Below are positions 47,225-49,289 of a DNA stretch of 49,289 nt, piece by piece. The translations under genes and the position numbers were made by a program. The stretch is from an uncultured Pelagibacteraceae bacterium. Lineage in GTDB: Bacteria; Pseudomonadota; Alphaproteobacteria; Pelagibacterales; Pelagibacteraceae. Location: positions 1-49,289 of the forward strand of contig CACDHV010000007.1 in NCBI GenBank assembly GCA_902552755.1, given 5' to 3'. Numbering within the stretch: the first letter of the stretch is position 1; each line of letters starts with the position of its first letter. Below the pieces are notes generated by a model. It had not been told where the DNA came from. It did not search any database and saw nothing but the letters and a program-made list of their open reading frames with translations.

Positions 47225-48967
47225 TTACTCAGTATCCTTTTTTTTCTTTTTATCATCTAATTGCTCAGAAAGAGACGAAAAGGGGAGATTTTTTCCACTT
47301 AATGGACTTGAATGTTCTTTTATAGCTTTAGCGTTCATTATTTCTTCAAGTAATTTTATACTAAAAGAAGCTTTTCTTTTTTCAAAATTTAGTTCAGATA
47401 TTGCAGCATCTATTCTTTCACCTCCAACAAATCTAGATGGTCTTGCATCAGATGCACTCATTGCAATTTGCGATTTTTTGATCAAAAATTCAATATCACA
47501 ACCTTCAGGTTTTACTATTAAACCCTTGTTATTAGACGATATTACTTTTACTGTAACTGCATCGTTAACTTTTTTTTGTTCAAACCAATCAAATGGGTCT
47601 TTCTGCAGTTGTTTTAGGCCAACTCTAACTTTTTGGTCAGCCTTTTTAATTTCAAGTATCCTTACTTTTAATTTGTCACCTTTTCTATATTTTTGTAATT
47701 CCTCGTCTGGTTTACCACTGTAAGAAATATCATTTGAATGTAAAAAACCATCGATATCATATTCTCCTAATTTAAGATAGATAGCGTATTCGTTAATATT
47801 GTTTATAACCCCCTCTATATCAGAGCCAATTGGATATTCATTTTCTAGTTTAGAGTATGGATTTTCTTGTGTTAGCCTATGAGAAATAGCAACTCTTCTT
47901 TTATCTTTATCAATTTCTGTTATTACACAATCTATTTGGTCCCCAACATTAAAAATTTTCTTTGGAGAGATATTTTTTTTTGTCCAACTTATCTCACTAC
48001 TATGTAAAAGTGTGCTTAGTCCTGGTTCCAATTCACAGAAACATCCGTAATCAGTTATTTTTACTACTTTTACCTTATATTGACTTCCAATTTGATAATT
48101 TGAAATATGTTCAAATGGATCTGGCGAAAGTTGTTTTATGGAACAACCTACTTGCAATTTATCCATATCTATTGAAATTACTTTTAAATCGTGTTTTTCA
48201 CCAACATTAAAAATTTCATCAGGATGGTTTACTCTACTGTAGCTGATCTCTTGAAGATGGCATAAAGTATCAAGTGTCCCATCTGGTGTAGTCACCTCAA
48301 AAAAGCAACCAAATGATGAATATCCTTTTACAACAGCGTCTTTAATAATATCACCTACTTTAAAATTTTCTAAAATTTTAACTTTGTCCTCTTTTTTATT
48401 TGAGGATACAACTTGTCTTCGCGAAACAACGCTATTTCCTCTTACCATATCAAGTTTTATAAGAGCAAACTTTTGCTCAACTCCTATTAGATGGTCAATA
48501 TTTTTAATTGGCTTGTCTGAGATTTGAGAGCCCGGACAAAACATGAGTGAACCAGTTTCAATATGTTCAACTATAACACCACCCTTAGTTTTTTGCGTAA
48601 TTTTTCCATTTATCAATTCATTATTTTCATAACACTTAACTAATTTATTCCATCCCTTAATTTTTTTAGCTTTTTGGGCAGATACGATGACATCACCATT
48701 TTTATCCTCAATTTTTTCAAGTAGAACTGAAATAGTTGAACCCTCTTTTATTTCATTATCAAAACCAATCATTTTCATTTCATTTACGTCAATTACTGGC
48801 TCACTTTTTAAACCAGGTATAAAAAGAAAAATGTATTTGTTTGTAATCTTCGTTATTTTACCTTCAATTATTTTTCCTTCTTCGATCTTATTTTTTGATA
48901 ATTGGCTATTTAGTAACTCTTCAAATTGTTTTGAAGCAGGAGATGATAGGTCTTTATAAATTTCCAT
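47225..48967 (-). CDS. rpsA: 30S ribosomal protein S1
   Basis: mRNA-binding ribosomal protein made of six S1 OB-fold domains, visible as repeated segments such as GVIVEHIETGSLMFCPGSQ, SFGCFFEVTTPDGTLDTLCHL, DYGCFCELEPGLSTLLHSSE and YAIYLKLGEYDIDGFLHSND. 580 residues (E. coli 557). It matters for translating leaders that lack Shine-Dalgarno sites, which are common here. Its ATG overlaps the cmk stop by one base. Confidence 0.97.
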   Translation of the reverse strand: MEIYKDLSSPASKQFEELLNSQLSKNKIEEGKIIEGKITKITNKYIFLFIPGLKSEPVIDVNEMKMIGFDNEIKEGSTISVLLEKIEDKNGDVIVSAQKAKKIKGWNKLVKCYENNELINGKITQKTKGGVIVEHIETGSLMFCPGSQISDKPIKNIDHLIGVEQKFALIKLDMVRGNSVVSRRQVVSSNKKEDKVKILENFKVGDIIKDAVVKGYSSFGCFFEVTTPDGTLDTLCHLQEISYSRVNHPDEIFNVGEKHDLKVISIDMDKLQVGCSIKQLSPDPFEHISNYQIGSQYKVKVVKITDYGCFCELEPGLSTLLHSSEISWTKKNISPKKIFNVGDQIDCVITEIDKDKRRVAISHRLTQENPYSKLENEYPIGSDIEGVINNINEYAIYLKLGEYDIDGFLHSNDISYSGKPDEELQKYRKGDKLKVRILEIKKADQKVRVGLKQLQKDPFDWFEQKKVNDAVTVKVISSNNKGLIVKPEGCDIEFLIKKSQIAMSASDARPSRFVGGERIDAAISELNFEKRKASFSIKLLEEIMNAKAIKEHSSPLSGKNLPFSSLSEQLDDKKKKKDTE

Positions 48968-49289
48968 TAATTATTTAACTTTTTGTCCATTATTGCTTTA
49001 ATTTTTTTAAAGCAGGCTTTCTTACTTAATTTAGTAGTATTAATCAAGATAGAATCTTTCGTTTTTTTTAGTGGACCATGTTTCCTCTTTTGGTCTGATT
49101 TATCTCTAATTCTAAGGGTTTTAAGTACCTCTCTATAGGTGATTTTTTTTTTTAAATCTCTGTACTCTTTAAATCGCCTTTTTGCCCTAATTTTGATGTC
49201 AGCAGTAATAAAAAACTTAAACATTGCATCTCTAACTTGTACAGTAATTATATCCCTCCCATCTAAAACTGATCCATTATATTTTTTAG
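48967..49289 (-). CDS. cmk: Cytidylate kinase (C-terminal part, cut by window end)
   Basis: Phosphorylates CMP and dCMP. The frame is open to the window edge and reads KKYNGSVLDGRDIITVQVRD, then FKFFITADIKIRAKRRFKEYRDL, matching the cmk DGRDIGTVV and FVTAxxExRAxRR segments. Only about 107 C-terminal residues are present; the P-loop half lies outside. cmk-rpsA is a conserved pair, here with TAATG overlap. The ATG at 49224 is internal. Confidence 0.93.
   Translation of the reverse strand, partial: KKYNGSVLDGRDIITVQVRDAMFKFFITADIKIRAKRRFKEYRDLKKKITYREVLKTLRIRDKSDQKRKHGPLKKTKDSILINTTKLSKKACFKKIKAIMDKKLNN

Overview
The window is a very AT-rich, densely packed bacterial chromosome segment with almost no intergenic space. 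Gene content and order point to an alphaproteobacterium of the SAR11 / Candidatus Pelagibacter type. The evidence is the alphaproteobacterial orders murA-DUF2948-hisD-infA, cmk-rpsA-ihfB, trpF-trpB-trpA-accD-folC with trxA, rpmH-rnpA-yidD-yidC with argB-HAD-dapD-dapE, and bolA next to dnaJ-like-cobS-cobT. Extreme AT content and streamlining agree with this. The assignment is from recognition of families, not from a database search.

Layout. 1-5628 (+): end of rplT, pheS, pheT, lepA. 5630-8667: a three-gene surface-polysaccharide block (GT-B glycosyltransferase, extended SDR epimerase/dehydratase, GT2 glycosyltransferase) ending 4 bp before tRNA-Ser(GGA). 8933-12271 (+): gyrB and a RegB/PrrB-type redox sensor kinase. 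12268-15552 (-): dnaJ-like, cobS, cobT; divergent bolA (+); then aroK-aroB (-). 17483-21577 (+): small membrane protein, exported helical protein, def, fmt, truA. 21574-28915 (-): one long run reading rpmH-rnpA-yidD-yidC-argB-HAD phosphatase-dapD-dapE-HDAC family-SET domain. 28998-29794: TVP38/DedA-like membrane protein and tRNA-Thr(GGT). 29889-34303 (+): two small Lys-rich proteins, dcd, murA, DUF2948, hisD, infA, tRNA-Phe(GAA), cold-shock protein. 34535-37705 (+): tRNA-His(GTG)-hisS-hisZ-hisG. 37748-41488 (+): rmuC, an MGME1-like nuclease, an exonuclease I (sbcB) homologue, trxA. 41485-49289 (-), in transcription order: cmk (cut by the window edge), rpsA, ihfB, pyrF, trpF, trpB, trpA, accD, folC.

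Most genes are housekeeping: translation (rplT, pheST, lepA, infA, hisS, def, fmt, truA, rpsA, rpmH, rnpA, four tRNAs), amino-acid synthesis (his, trp, aro, dap, arg), cell envelope (murA, yidC/yidD, glycan genes), and DNA topology and repair. Genes commonly overlap by 1-17 bp, and all six convergent junctions lie between a 9 bp overlap and a 9 bp gap.

Points of most interest: tRNA-His sits 4 nt upstream of hisS, so the only Shine-Dalgarno-like sequence of hisS lies inside the tRNA acceptor stem; that tRNA has A73 and a G1-U72 pair instead of the usual G-1:C73 identity pair; TrpA and TrpB have non-canonical active-site motifs; folC carries an apparent single-base frameshift just before its P-loop; three DNA-end-processing genes are clustered; and HDAC-like and SET-domain genes lie side by side. 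No CRISPR array, insertion sequence, prophage or rRNA was seen, and no gene-free stretch exceeds 300 bp.
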